Assembly: GCA_022059125.1 (NCBI GenBank)
Contig: JAEUWY010000013.1
Span: 1 to 64,000 of the forward strand
From: Corynespora cassiicola
Lineage: Eukaryota > Ascomycota > Dothideomycetes > Pleosporales > Corynesporascaceae
DNA length: 64,000 bases
Direction: 5' to 3'
A program made the position numbers and the translations under genes. Below the pieces are notes generated by a model. The model did not search any database and had not been told where the DNA came from. It saw only the letters and a program-made list of their open reading frames with translations. Positions within the stretch are counted from its first letter, which is position 1; every line of letters begins with the position of its first letter. Below are positions 11,233-22,836 of this stretch, piece by piece.

Positions 11233-13462
11233 ATGAAGCTTACATCATTGGCAACTCTGGCTGTAGGCCTTGGCATCTTTGGTCACATCGTAACTGCGGA
11301 TATCGTTCCGAAGGACAGTATAGCCCCAATGGCTGATAATCCCTCAAGAATCCCGGAAACTACAACTGATATCTGGAATGATCTTACCAATAGTAGAAGC
11401 TGTAATGCATGTCAGGTAAGTCGCGCGCGACTCGAAGTTCTATTGTACAAGAAAACGAAACGGCAGAGATGTTAAGCTCATGTTCACAGGGAATCCTCAT
11501 AGCTCTCAAATCCCTAGCTTCTGCAGGCGATGATAGTTTTATTCGCGTTATGCAGGAACTTTGCATTGCCGCACTAGTAAGTAAACGGAAGCCTGAGGAT
11601 CTAGAAATATGTCAAGCTAACTGGAATCTTAGCGTGCGGACCGAGATGTGTGCAATGGAACCCTATCTCTTGCTGGGCCTCTTCTTGCTTCTACTCTTCG
11701 TAGCATGACTATACCCTCAAAGACCTCCGACCTATTCTGTGCGTCTGTATTGGGTCTTTGTGACTTCCCTCGTTCGGACGGTAGCAAGATGTCGTTTCCG
11801 CAGCGTCCCAAAGGAAATCAAAGTCAGCCAGCACTGTCTTCTGTTGAAACGTCTCAAAGCCCTTTGAAGATTGCGCATTTTTCCGACATCCATATCGATA
11901 CACTATACACACAAGGAGCGAACACCAACTGCACCAAGCCAATGTGTTGTCGGTAGGTACTATGGGCGCTCTAAAGGTACCAAAACTGGCTAACACTGCC
12001 CAAATAGACCATACACTGCCGCAGATGCCCGCGGAAATAACGATTTTCCTGCCGGGCCTTTTGGTGACCACAACTGTGGTGCTCCCCTAAGCCTAGAAAA
12101 GAGCATGTACGAGGCCATTCAGCGCCTGTCGCCCGACTTCTCCATCTTTACTGGCGATATTGTGGATCATGCCATCTGGAATACTTCAGTTGAACACAAC
12201 TCTGCCGAGATCACTACCGCATATCAGCACATGGCCGACCTGGGGGTGAGTCCGGTTTACGGGACTATTGGTAACCACGAGATGTCTCCGTTCAATGCTA
12301 TCCCGCCGAGACACTTGGGAAATAGCGCTCAGTGGCTCTATGACGTTGTCTCCAAGGCGTGGTCGCAATGGATAGGCTCCCCCGAGGATGCCAAGTCTTT
12401 CGGTGTGTACTCTGTTAAGCACAATGGAAGTAATCTACGTATCATCTCGCTCTCAACAAATATGTGGTACACGTTGAACTTCTGGCTTTATCAAGACCCT
12501 CGGAAAGATCCCGGGAGTGAGTTTGCACGCCTGATCAGGGAACTCGATGCTGCCGAGAATGTTGGGGAGAGGGTTTACTTGATTGGACACATGCCAATGG
12601 GTGCACCTGACGCCTTTTATGACGCGTCGAACTACTTTGATCAAATTGTCAATCGCTACAAAGACACAATTGCGGCCATGTTCTTCGGTAAGTTGTTCAT
12701 CAATTCTTGCGTTACCCCCCCCCCCCCCCGGTCATTCCTACGAGAATAGCACTGTTTATTATGAGCTTGAGTCTCTTGTACTGAATCTTCTCATCAGGAC
12801 ACACGCACCTCGACCATTTCCAGATTAGTTACTCAGACTACCAGAATCGTAACCCAGACAACGCTGTTGGAATATCCTACATTGCTCCGTCTCTAACTCC
12901 GTTATCCGGCATGCCAGCCTTTCGGATTTACACAGTCGATCCCATAACATTTGGCGTAATGGAAATCGACACGTACTATGCAGATATGGAAAGTGATCAA
13001 TTCCAAAGAGGTCCGGTGTGGACAAGATATTACTCTGTAAGAGAAGCCTACGGACCCCTTGTCGACCCACCCCTCGATATGGACCCTACGACTGAGCTCA
13101 CCCCCGAGTTTTGGCACAATGTCACCGTATTACTGGAGTCCAATAGCACTGCATTCAATGAGTATTGGATACGACGAACCAGAGGATGGAAAGTGCCATC
13201 CTGCGAGCAGAACTGTCGCACCAATGAGATCTGCCAGCTGCGAGCTGCGAGGAGCGAAAACAACTGCTTCATCCCATCACCAGGTTCCTCTCTTGGAATT
13301 CGGCGGGACATGTTGTCGAGCGAGCAGACAATGTTTCAATGCGATCGTTCCGTCGTAACCGAAACTCTTGGGCTGCTTGCGATGCGGAAGCAATTGATTG
13401 AGCTACTTTATGAGAAGGCACAGGACGAGAAAGCTCATACGAAAACTGGATATGGCCTCTGA
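11233..13462 (+). CDS. Secreted acid-sphingomyelinase-like phosphodiesterase
   Basis: Five exons fit in phase: 11233-11415, 11490-11576, 11633-11952, 12008-12687 and 12798-13462, giving 644 residues. The ATG at 11233 starts a signal peptide (MKLTSLATLAVGLGIFGHIV). A saposin-B-like domain follows, with paired cysteines in CNAC, ELC and DVC. The metallophosphatase domain shows every metal-binding motif: DIHID, GDIVDH, GNHE, GHMPMG and GHTHLDHF. The family cleaves sphingomyelin-like phosphodiesters outside the cell or in acidic compartments, using two metal ions. A cysteine-rich C-terminal region (CEQNC..CQL) completes the usual layout. The intron at 12688-12797 contains a run of about 15 C, a likely length-variable site. 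Confidence 0.93.
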
Positions 13463-13508
13463 ATCCAGGCTCAGAAGCTTTTATATTTTGTTTTTCTAGA
13501 ACCTCCTC

Positions 13509-13621
13509 TGTCAAAATATCACGGTGGCTGAAGCATAGGTGTGACAGGGGTTGGATACGCGTATATATATAAGGCGTCCCATCTACCTACTTAGCAGTCA
13601 ACTCAATCACTTGCTTCAACA
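13509..13621 (+). repeat. Possible short solo LTR
   Basis: A 113-bp stretch begins TGTCA and ends CAACA. It contains a TATATATATAAGG box about 55 bp before its end and a pyrimidine-rich CACTTGCTTCAACA terminus, as in small Copia-type LTRs. I see no target-site duplication and no second copy in the window, so this is a weak call. It lies just after the phosphodiesterase gene and could equally be an orphan promoter. Confidence 0.3.
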
Positions 13622-13838
13622 GAGGCGGTGACGACTCATCGTGTCATCTCTCACCGAGTCTGCACAATTTTTCCATTATAAGCATAATAAGATACAAAGA
13701 GGAATTTCTTAGCCAATCCAGACGCAATGTTGATGGATTGCACATACCGAACCTATAAGTATAGACTTCCACTATTGCACGTGCTCGGCTGCACCAACCT
13801 ACACACCTTCTTTTCTGCAGGCTTCTGCTTCCTCAGCA

Positions 13839-14033
13839 ATGAGACATAAGCAGACTACCGTTGGGCAATCGCAAACTTCCTCTCCAAGACCGGGGTACGG
13901 CAACCACGTGTTTATTAGCGACCAAGAAGATGCTTTAAAACTGGCAGCTCGTTCGCTCCTTCCAGGAGTTCCCCAGCTCTTATGCGTGTGGCATATCAGC
14001 AAGAACGTCCAGACAAAGGCTCAACAAATCTGA
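13839..14033 (+). pseudogene. MULE-type transposase relic
   Basis: An open frame of 64 codons includes FISDQEDALKLAA followed by LPGVPQLLCVWHISKNV. This is the conserved block of Mutator-like (MULE) DDE transposases around the second catalytic aspartate: T/SDxExAL.. then LCxWHIxKN. Nothing of the rest of the transposase could be read on either side, so it is a dead fragment. The preceding residues are probably not part of the original protein. Confidence 0.65.
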
Positions 14034-15218
14034 CGGGATGCTGATGGTGGAACGAAAGAAGAAAAATAGAAGGCGCGCTGGTGTCGCAATGGTGTTGCGT
14101 TGATAGATTGCGCGCTAGGCTTACTTAGGCCATCTATTTCCACTAATTTAGCGTTGGGGACAAATCTCATTTTGGGGACAAATCTCACCAGCCTGCCAAA
14201 TAATCTCCACACTATACATGTCCATGTCTTAAACCCGCCTGTCCGCTTTCGCATTGCCCCGTCCGTCTCCCTCGACTTATTACACTGATACGCTCCTCTC
14301 CCGCAGTCTTGTCCAGCTTCTCGCCTGCCCCAACTGCACCGATGACCTGGGCTTTCGCGTCGTTGATGCCATCTCGTCCAAGCAAGCCTTCCAGTAAGAC
14401 CCTCCTTCTCCTCTGTCTTTGTGCCCGCCACCTTCTTTGCTGCACGTCCATGCTGCGACTCGCCTGTCGCCTGGTGGCGTTCTGGCGCTCGACTGCTGCT
14501 AGGGCCCATGGCGCGCCCTAATCGCTGCAGCTGCTGGCCTGTTAACTCTACACACCCGCCATAATATAATAAGCCTGCCTCCGGTAACTTTAATAAATGT
14601 ACCCTATCCTAACCCCTCGGCTCCTCTGCATAGCGGCCGCGACTTTTTCAAGCTCTCCCTCTTCTCCTCCAGATCTATTCCTCTAGGCTCCTTTGGTAAC
14701 CCGTGGGCAGCTTTTGAAACCTTGAGGAACGAAACTGAAAGTAAAGAGACAACAAAGACATTGGAGGCGACAAACGATTTGATGTTGCACTGGAGCTAGG
14801 GAGTCTTCCAGGTCCCTCTAGAAACCCAATAAACTTCGCAGCCACGTATCGCTAGCTAAGCCTGACTCAGAGCTCGTCAGTACCACTGGATCGGATCATT
14901 CCACATGTTCCTACATGTTTCATGAAGTTACTTGATCTGGAAAGGAAAGTTTTTCACGAGTAAGAAGAGTGATGGATAATTTCACCGCGGAATGACGCTT
15001 AGCAAAGAGCTACTGTTCAAAACACAGTGCTTCTGTCCTACGGAATCTTCTTTTCCGAAGGGGTGACTGGAAAATGCTACGTCGAGGGGCACAGGATTAT
15101 GTCACAACGTAGTGACTACGGGACACTGGCTTCACGCAGTTCAACACTGGTCCCTGCTCCCAGCGTGCGAAGTCATTGTGAGAACAAAGAAGCTGTTGTT
15201 GGCTTGATGATATGAATA
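14034..15218. other. Intergenic, no supportable gene
   Basis: Overlapping frames exist on both strands at 14021-14521, but none shows a recognisable domain. They depend on local GC-rich composition. I see no other structure before the small TIR element at 15219. Confidence 0.4.
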
Positions 15219-15357
15219 TGTCACACTTTTGAGTGCTTGGGTGGGTGGTCTCATATTGTGAAAAGTTGGTGTATTCTTCTTGGTTGCACCCTAGCCTGGC
15301 TATCTAACAGGAACCGCACGGCAAGCTTAGTTATACAGACCATCTTGGCGTGCGACA
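15219..15357 (+). mobile_element. Small TIR element (MITE-like), copy 1 of 4
   Basis: The element is 139 bp long. It starts TGTCACAC and ends GTGCGACA, an imperfect terminal inverted repeat. Its interior (CTTGGGTGGGTGGTCTCAT, a GGTTGCACCCTAGCCTGG block and a GAACCGCACGGCAAGC block) is shared with copies at 45415, 59515 and 60660. No target duplication is visible at this copy. It sits about 135 bp upstream of the HET gene. Confidence 0.75.
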
Positions 15358-15492
15358 ACGTGTCTTTACCCCGCTTCCTTCTGTTGCCAAGACCATTCGC
15401 CCGGTCAATTCACCGGTTTTCTTCTCAACTCGAGTCAGCAGCTACATTTTAGACTCTATAAAGCCCCATTAGTTATATGGGGGTTTCGGTAA

Positions 15493-17426
15493 ATGCGACA
15501 CAATAAACGAGTAATTGCAACCATGGCTCATCCATCACTCTATTCTCCACTGGAAAACCGGCAAGATTTTCGCTTGATGCGCATCAAGCCTACTAACGGG
15601 AAGGGCATCGAGATCGAATTTGAAGTGTACCGACTAGATTCCGACTTAAAATTCACAGCTCTCTCCTATGTCTGGGGCAATCCGAAGGTGCAATATCAGA
15701 TTGTTTGTAACGGGCATAACGTACCGATCACGTCAAACTTATGGGAAGTGTTGCTGCAACTAAAACATCAGGGGTGTTCTAGCTTGATATGGGCAGACGC
15801 AATCTGTATCAATCAACAAGATAACATCGAGAAGGGAATTCAGGTCAACATGATGCGATCTATCTACTCACGAGCTGCGACTGTTATATTCTGGCTTGGA
15901 AAAGAACAACGCTACGATAAAGATGCAGTACGCCTCATGAACACGTTCTTTTCAAATAATCAGGACCATATAGACCTGGAACCTTTCAGAGCCAGTTCTT
16001 TAGAAGAACTGGGCTTACCCTCCCATGATCTTGGCTGGATCGGCTGGGCTTCTCTTCTTTCCCGCCCTTGGTTCGGACGCATTTGGATTGTCCAAGAATT
16101 CCTGAATGCAACCCAGTCGCTTTTCATGTCCGGCTCCCTAATCATCTCCACTGAGCTTCTTGTTCGATGCGCACATGCTACTGGAGTATGTGCTGCTATC
16201 GGACAAGCTGTTACGGGTCTGGGTGGGAATACTTCAAATTCGAAGGGTTTTATATTGAAGCCATTTGCACTCAGCGTAGACAAAATCAGCCGTACAATAT
16301 CGAGGGATCAGGACATTCGGATTGTGGATTTATGGACAAGAAGCCAACTCCTCGGAGCCACGGATCCCCGGGATCGTGTCTTCGCACTTTTATCAACACA
16401 AACTGCAGTCTCGATGGATATCATTGATTACAACAAAGATGCCGAGGCAGTATATGTGGAGATCGCAAAGGTAGCTCTTACGATGCCCGTACCTGAAACA
16501 AACTGGTATAGAACCACCCCCTGCAACCTCAAACCAAGTCCATGGGGAACAGGTCCACAGCGTGTAAGCAGGTTCTTAGCTTGCAAGACTATCACTGAGA
16601 ATTCATGGAAATTACCAAGTTGGGTTCCTGATTGGAGACCATCCGACATCAGATTCGTGCCTTTGACCCGGTACTTTCCAGGTAGCGCCTATTTTTCCCA
16701 CGATTATGATCATGCTACTTTCCATGGCAAGGTTAGTTTGAACATTGGGTTTGCTGAGAACACATAGAGCTAATCATGTAGGGGCTATTAATATCAGGAA
16801 TCACTGTAGACAAGCCCCGTATCATCATCGATTCTATGCCATATATAGAATCAGATCGAACGTATATCGTTCCCGTAGGGCTCGAGAAGAGTGAAGATAT
16901 TCTGAAATGGTGTGAAGAAATGGCTAAGTGGCAAATAATGTGTTATGTGCTTGCTCGGGGAGTTGGTTCGTTTGGTACAAATACCGAACTCCTGGAAGCG
17001 CTTTGTCGCACAATGGCATTCAACGCATTGCCGAACAGGAGCGTTGCGCCAGTAACGCAGTATATCGCAGGGCTTAGAAGACTCCACTATAAACTTGTCA
17101 ATGCGAGGGGGAAACTACTGAACTATTCTCTCAGTTTTCCAGACTACAGCCCTAGAGTCAGCAAGGATATCATATACGAAAGTTTGTTTTTCGAACTCTC
17201 ACAAGGTCGAAAGTTTTGTGTTACGAGCAAAGGTTCTTTGGCGTGGGTACCAAGAGACACGAAGTTAGGCGACTGTATATGTTTTCTCGCAGGGTGTGCT
17301 GTGCCTTTCGTCATAAGGCCTAACGGCGAGTCACATGAACTTCTGGGCGACTGCTACTTACATAGCATGATGTATGATGAGAGCATCACTTTCTATACAA
17401 AGCCTCGGAACTTCTTGTTACAATAA
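15493..17426 (+). CDS. HET-domain protein (heterokaryon-incompatibility type)
   Basis: Two exons, 15493-16731 and 16782-17426, joined by a 50-bp GTTAGT..TAG intron in phase 0, encode about 627 residues. A second ATG at 15523 would give 617 residues and is equally credible. The N-terminal HET domain shows its hallmark blocks: ALSYVWG, then LIWADAICINQQDNIEKGIQ, then YSRAATVIFWLG, then RPWFGRIWIVQE and DPRDRVFALL. The C-terminal part has the usual closing pattern RKFCVTSKGSLAWVP..GD.ICFLAG.AVPFVIRP. HET domains execute a cell-death response after non-self recognition in fungi. A TATAAAG element at about 15457 lies 36 bp upstream, and a CCCCAT/ATGGGG hairpin follows it. The gene looks intact and lies beside NLR genes. 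Confidence 0.93.
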
Positions 17427-17998
17427 GAAGCATAGAGGAGAGATTGATAGTTCGCGAGAAAGTCATGGCGATTTCGATGAGCTCAAACATAATCCGATGG
17501 CCCTGAACATTCATGTGGAGCAGAAATTTTAAGCTGGTCACTATCAAGGAGATTTCATGTTAGTATCATTGATAATTTGTTGTGGCTGTTGTTTCGTTAT
17601 CAGAACTCAATATATCATGCTAGTAACGTACTTTACAAGCTATCACAGGAGGCTGTAGCGCGACCTCGGAAGCTGCACAAAGCAAGAGTTGAACTCCGCG
17701 CCACTGCAGGGGGCGTATATCAGTTGGACACAACGTGAGAATTTGCCCAGCACGTAAGAAACTTTGCAAAATGTAATCGTAATACAAAATCAAATTATAG
17801 TGTTATTGATGGTCGTGTCTTCGCGATACCAAGAAACCCTTGAATGATTTGCTTGTGAAATACGTCATTGCCTACGTGAGAGGGATTTAGATCTTTTCAC
17901 AAAGATGCTTTTAAGTTTGTATTGACACTACGTGAGGCCGTGGTGTCCAAAATTGGCTTCCGTGAAGGTCCTTGATTGAGACTAATTGGAACATGCGC
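17427..17998. other. Intergenic, nothing recognised
   Basis: This stretch lies between the HET gene and the inverted retroelement remnant. I see no coding frame with a domain and no clear repeat. Confidence 0.4.
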
Positions 17999-19170
17999 TA
18001 ACGTCTATCTGTTGTTTGGGCAACCCATGTCTCTGTGTCAGATATGTAACATGTCACGTGCCTGCGGGTATTAATACTCGCAGAGTAGCTAGCTTTGTAC
18101 AATAAGCTTGCATCATCACTTCTTCTTCCCACTCTCTAACACTATCCCTACGTGGAGCGACACCCGCCGTGGCGCGACAGCCTCGCACTTCGGTCCCCCG
18201 GCATCTCTTATTTGGAAGCTTATGAACCTGCAGTTAATATGTTGGTCTTTCACATCTAGTTTGTTCTTATGACACTAATCTCCGGCGATGACTATCGCCA
18301 TGTTGGCTGCGCTATGAACTGTTTTGTTGATGCTGTTAATCAACCCGTCGACAACTCCCCCCTGTCTACTCGCGACTTGGAAGTTTTTTTAAAGGCTCGG
18401 TCTGCTAAAAGGAAAGTTTAACTAAGAAAGGTCGCACATCCAGGCTTTACGGGCCGCTTTGGCCTAAGTTGGCCTTCTAGAAGTTTATCCGGCCACAAAA
18501 GAGAATCTTGAGAAAAACAACCCAGCACGATATAATAGGTTAGCGTGCTTTAAAATGCAGCAGACCACACCAGCGCGTATTCTATTGGCAGAGGCAGCTG
18601 TACATAAGCGCGTGGTCAAGGCACGCTAGATCGGGGTCGCCACATGGGCCGCTTTTCTCCATCTTCTCTTTTGACCGGAGAAACTCTCGGAATGCCATCT
18701 TCCTGGCTTGGAGAAGCCCATAAAAGCTTGAGGTAGTCTTAAATGATTAGAATTTACTTTATAACCCTCCGAGCTTTTCAGTGATTTTTAGGGTCGCGAA
18801 TGGACAAGGGGGTATTGCTGATGAGTCGATTGGCGGCGTCGACGAAGCGGTCAACAGCACGACCAACATGGCGGTAGTCCTCGCCGGAGGATAATGCATA
18901 GAGAGAAAACCAGTTGTAGAACGTTAATAAACAAGCTGAAAATTTATTGATATTCAGACGAGAGACCCCGAGGGTCCGGAGTGCGAAGCTGTCGCGGCAC
19001 GGGGTCTGTTGCGCGACGGAGGGACAGTGTTAGAGAGTGGGAAGAAGAAGTGATGATGCAAGCTTATTGTACAAAGCTAGCTACTCTGCGAGTATTAATA
19101 CCCGCAGGCACGTGACATGTTACATATCTGACACAGAGACATGGGTTGCCCAAACAACAGACAGACGTTA
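17999..19170. mobile_element. Head-to-head inverted remnant of a Copia-like retroelement 5' end
   Basis: The outer arms (about 17999-18155 and 19021-19170) are near-perfect inverted repeats of about 150 bp. Each arm has an LTR-like start (TGTTGTTTGGGCAACCC) and an end near CTCTCTAACA. Homology continues inward with more mismatches, mostly C/T and G/A changes, to about 18525 and 18635. The inner part can be read as a gag-like start on both halves: SGDDYRHVG on the plus strand and SGEDYRHVGRAVDRFVDA on the minus strand. About 110 bp at the centre is not shared. I infer two copies of an LTR plus gag start in opposite orientation. A TA dinucleotide flanks both ends, so a long-TIR DNA element is the alternative. 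Confidence 0.7.
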
Positions 19171-19406
19171 ATAGCTAATAATCCACATATGTCCAGCAAG
19201 GGTCTTCGTTTCATGTTCTATTGGTCTAGCCCCCGCTGTGGATCCCGCTGTGGATCCTGTTGGGACTCCGAGATCTAACCGTGACTGGCACCAAAGCTAG
19301 TAATTCCCAGCAGCCGCTCCATTGGTCTTTTCTAGGGATCACGGTTATCTCTTGTCTTTGGGCCTCTCTTGTCACATCTTCTCTAGGGGAAAACTTCGCC
19401 TTCAGT

Positions 19407-19467
<61 letters not shown>

Positions 19468-20047
19468 TTCTATTGTGGCCATGCACCCTGAAGGTATGGG
19501 CCGTTACGAAGCGCCAGCTACATATATCCTGCTACTCTACATTTTCTCCATTTCAGAAGCCAACCGTGAGACCTGCTCATCCTTTTTCTAACACCATGCT
19601 TAACGAAGGAAAGTAGGAAAAACAGATACACTACCGTTTGGGAGTCGACTGGACGAGCTCAGAGATCGAGTCTCGACGCCTCATCCGCAGGTCCGCTCCT
19701 GCGTCGTGCGCTTCTTGATCGTCAGCGCACTGGTCGAGGCATGTTTGGACACGCTCGCCACAAGTCCACTCAGATCACGGTAGATGGTATGCCCAGCGCT
19801 CTTCGCTCGTCATCTTCCTCTACTTCGCGTGCTTCGTCTTGCTCGTGGCCCGAAAGCCTACCCTTCAGTACAAGGTCAAGGCCGGAATCAGTCGGTCGCC
19901 CTCCCTGCTTACAGTGGCAAGGTTTTGCCACATGCCATTTAAAACGTTGTTACATATCATAAATAAGCATAGATTAGTATTTTTACTTCGCATAAGCTGG
20001 TCGAATGAGTCTTGGTGACATGTGACGAAAGTACTCTTGTGGGAAAG
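19171..20047. other. Intergenic with dinucleotide repeat and a dispersed-repeat core
   Basis: I find no supportable gene. The stretch holds the (GT)n run at 19409-19465 and a decayed dispersed-repeat core at about 19885-19925 (GTCGCCCTCCCTGCT then AGTGGCAAGG). Confidence 0.4.
19409..19465 (+). repeat. (GT)n microsatellite, about 28 units
   Basis: An uninterrupted GT dinucleotide run. Frames reading through it give Val-Cys or Thr-His strings and are not genes. Confidence 0.97.
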
Positions 20048-21687
20048 CTAAGTTGTGCCTGCTTTGCGTAGCAGCTCGATAATGTCTTTGTGGCCTCTTG
20101 CTGAAGCTGCCTGGAGCGCGTTGCCGTAGTATCCACCCCGGGCGTTGGCGTCAGCGCCCTTGTTAAGTAACAAATTAGCTGACTCTTGCAACCCTCCAAA
20201 TGCTGCATAGTACAATCCTGATGCTGGTTCACCATCGTAGCGTCTATGATAGTTCTCGTCTGGACGGTAGAGACTATAGCAAATCTTGTATGAACTGCTC
20301 TGAGGACAGAAGGCCGCATCCCGGTATACCATAGAGCCACAGGAAAGAATTTCTTTGCGATTTCCACATGTTGAATGCGTCGCTATGCAAGAACCAGGAT
20401 CCTGTACCTTCTTGTCGCTGCTGCAGCGCTTTGTTGTAGTTTGTTGATGGCTCAGGTGGTGACAGCCAGCGATGGAGCTCTCCTTGACGCTGTTCAACGA
20501 CCAAGTCTTCTACACCACGACGTACTTCGTACACGTTTTTCTCAACTACTATTACATTAACTAACATCTAGATTCTCTTAGACAAACTGACCAGAAGATA
20601 GAACATCGCTGATTCTCCTCTCGGCCTCTATCTTGTTGACCGGGATACGGTTCAGGAGATCTTTTGCATACGCAGCTGCCGTCATGGCTGCATAGCCCTG
20701 CCAGTCCTTGTTCTTGTGCGTGTCAGAGTAGTCGCAGATGCCGCGAATCACCAGGCACGGGAAGTGGTTCATCAGCCCAGCTGCTTCCATCTCGAAGCAC
20801 AGCACGCCGTTTTCTTTGGCAAACTTGTCGCGAAGTTGAGCATCCTTCATCAATTGGTTTGCAGAAGCCACTATGCCATAATGGATTGCTGGATTGTCGT
20901 CATCTTGAGTCCTGGGGTTTCGCGGAACAAACTTGGAAGGATCATTGCCACAAACTTCAGCACAGGGCGCTTCGTCGTTGACAGGATGCTTCCATCCACC
21001 GAGATAAAGGCTGTCGGTTTCTGGGTCCGGTCGCTTGTACTTTTTCTTGAAGCGTGGGATATTTTCCAAAACGTTATTGATATCCTCCTCTAACCGATGG
21101 CCATGTAGTTCATACCTTGCCTCAAGGTCTCCGACTGCCGTCGCTAATACCATCGGTGGCTGATTCAAGTGTCCCGTTACCTGGAACTCCTCTCCCTCGA
21201 TTGTCTTGCCAAAGTCGTACTGAAACACCCCACCTTCCTTGCTGTAAGGAGTACTGACTACAACGTCGCCCAGACGAATGTCATGCTTAGAGCTTGGGGC
21301 GCCGCCGCCGATGCCAACCATCAACCCGATTCTGACATTGGGAAATGTGCGGAGCATGTCTCTTGCGACGTTTGCCGCAGAGGTCGTGCCATACACGCCC
21401 TTTGGCAGAACAGCGATAACAACGTTATGCTTGCCTATCTCGCCAAGTGTGTAGCTGTTGTTATCGTTCACGGGGGCGGACTCTGGTGGGTCGTGGGTTG
21501 CGTCGAGGTAAGCTTGAGCGGCGACGTACTCGGTGGTGATGGCGCAGATCCAGCCGACGGTATAGTCTCCATTTCCACGCTTCTGTTGCGATATGGCCGG
21601 CTGAGCTCCTTCCGGCTCCTGGCCCTCAAGCCTCTTTCTTGGATGTGAGGTGTCATGGTCTTCGCAAGCGGGCCGTTTCGTAGGCAT
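20048..21687 (-). pseudogene. Gutted PNP-NACHT-ankyrin NLR, inverted paralog of the 25.3-kb gene
   Basis: From ATG at 21687 (MPTKRPACEDHD; the frame itself opens at 22023) the minus strand encodes a complete PNP_UDP domain: [37 protein letters not shown], and [20 protein letters not shown]. It ends at 20578 inside an intron that matches intron 1 of the other copy. The next exon reads into the NACHT P-loop ([10 protein letters not shown]), then jumps straight to the segment before the ankyrins ([15 protein letters not shown]) and one and a half ankyrin units ending LLRKAGTT. About 1.3 kb covering the rest of NACHT and most repeats is missing, and the junction changes frame. The PNP half could still be made as a stand-alone protein. 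The function was presumably non-self recognition. Confidence 0.85.
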
Positions 21688-22023
21688 CCTGGCGTCGGGG
21701 AAGTAACCACTGCGCCAAACTTCGAGCGTGTCTAGCTTGTTCAAGGCCGTACAAACTGAAAGATGCGGGATCTGGTGAAGAAATGGTGGCAACCCGGTAC
21801 AGCAGAGGTTCTTCGAACACTCGATGGCAGCGATGCAGACCTGCAGCCCTGAGCGTGGAGAAGGGTACTCGGACGGGGAGGCGCTGTAGACGTCTCTCGA
21901 GAGCCGTAACGTTAAGACACGATCACGACGAATCTGTTTACGAGTAGGAAAGTAGGATGACTGTTTCAGCTGCGCGAGCGGGTCGAGGCAGCATGTGTAG
22001 CTAGGCGGCACCTGCGAGATCAA

Positions 22024-22836
22024 AGCCGCTTGGGCAACACAGCTGAGGCCTTGTGCGGGCTGGGTTCAGCTGAACAGCATGGCTTCATGCAGTCTGCCAC
22101 CAATGCCCAATAGCATGTACGCACCGCCGATGCATGCCAACACAGAGCGAAAAGGCTACGCCTCCGCCCCGTCGCAGCGCGTCACGCAGCCGCAGCCCGC
22201 AGCTCACAGCCCTAGCAGCGACCCTAGCAGTGGTTCTGGCTGGGGCAAGACTTGTGCAAGCGGTGCGAGCGGGCCGTCCATGGGTCGCGCGCACGACGCA
22301 AGCTGAAGTGATGGGGCACCTTGCAGGACTGGATGGGCGGGAGTGCGGCTGGAGGTGGAGCCGCACAGGGGAGGCTAGTGTCTTGAGAGGATCATCTCCA
22401 TTACTAAGCTTGCCGTGCGATGGTGAGAATTTAACTTGCTGAAGGCAGCGATCTACGTTAACCTGGAGCGGACCACTGTCCATATCCCTTTCTTTTCTAT
22501 CTCTTTCAAGGCCTGCCTCATATGTGAATGCCTATGGATACTGCACAGTTCTATCAGGCTTTGGTTCTACAGCAATACTGATTGCTTCTTAAGCTCAGTG
22601 TTTACAATGGCTATCATCCAATCTCTTGCAACAGTACTAGAATATCACTGTGAGCTCAAAACTAGTTATTACACATCTGGTTCAAGCTCCTGACATTCTT
22701 TTAGCCGTGACTGGGACGTGGACATCGCGAATCTTAGACCTTTTGGGTCAGGATGTGACCCTACCAAAAGTGTGCTACGTGTGAGATAAGATAATATCGC
22801 TTACATACAAACCACTTATCTAACTAAACGTCCCAG
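22024..22836. other. Shared upstream region of the NLR pair and unresolved 5' end of the CorA-like gene
   Basis: Bases of about 22070-22180 match, on the opposite strand, 24770-24880 upstream of the intact NLR, so the duplication includes the 5' flank. Bases 22600-22836 should contain the first exon or exons of the CorA-like gene. A segment reading SRDWDVDIANLRPFG at about 22704-22748 is a candidate, but I could not join it in phase. Confidence 0.4.

Noticed and set aside
14021..14521. Overlapping frames of 60-160 codons on both strands
   Set aside because: No domain, no splice context, and both strands are equally open; composition effect.
19226..19591. Frames through the (GT)n tract coding Val-Cys or Thr-His strings
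   Set aside because: They are produced by the microsatellite alone.
20375..20560. Plus-strand frames opposite the NLR pseudogene
   Set aside because: Antisense shadows; the same shadows appear opposite the intact copy at 26.3-26.7 kb.
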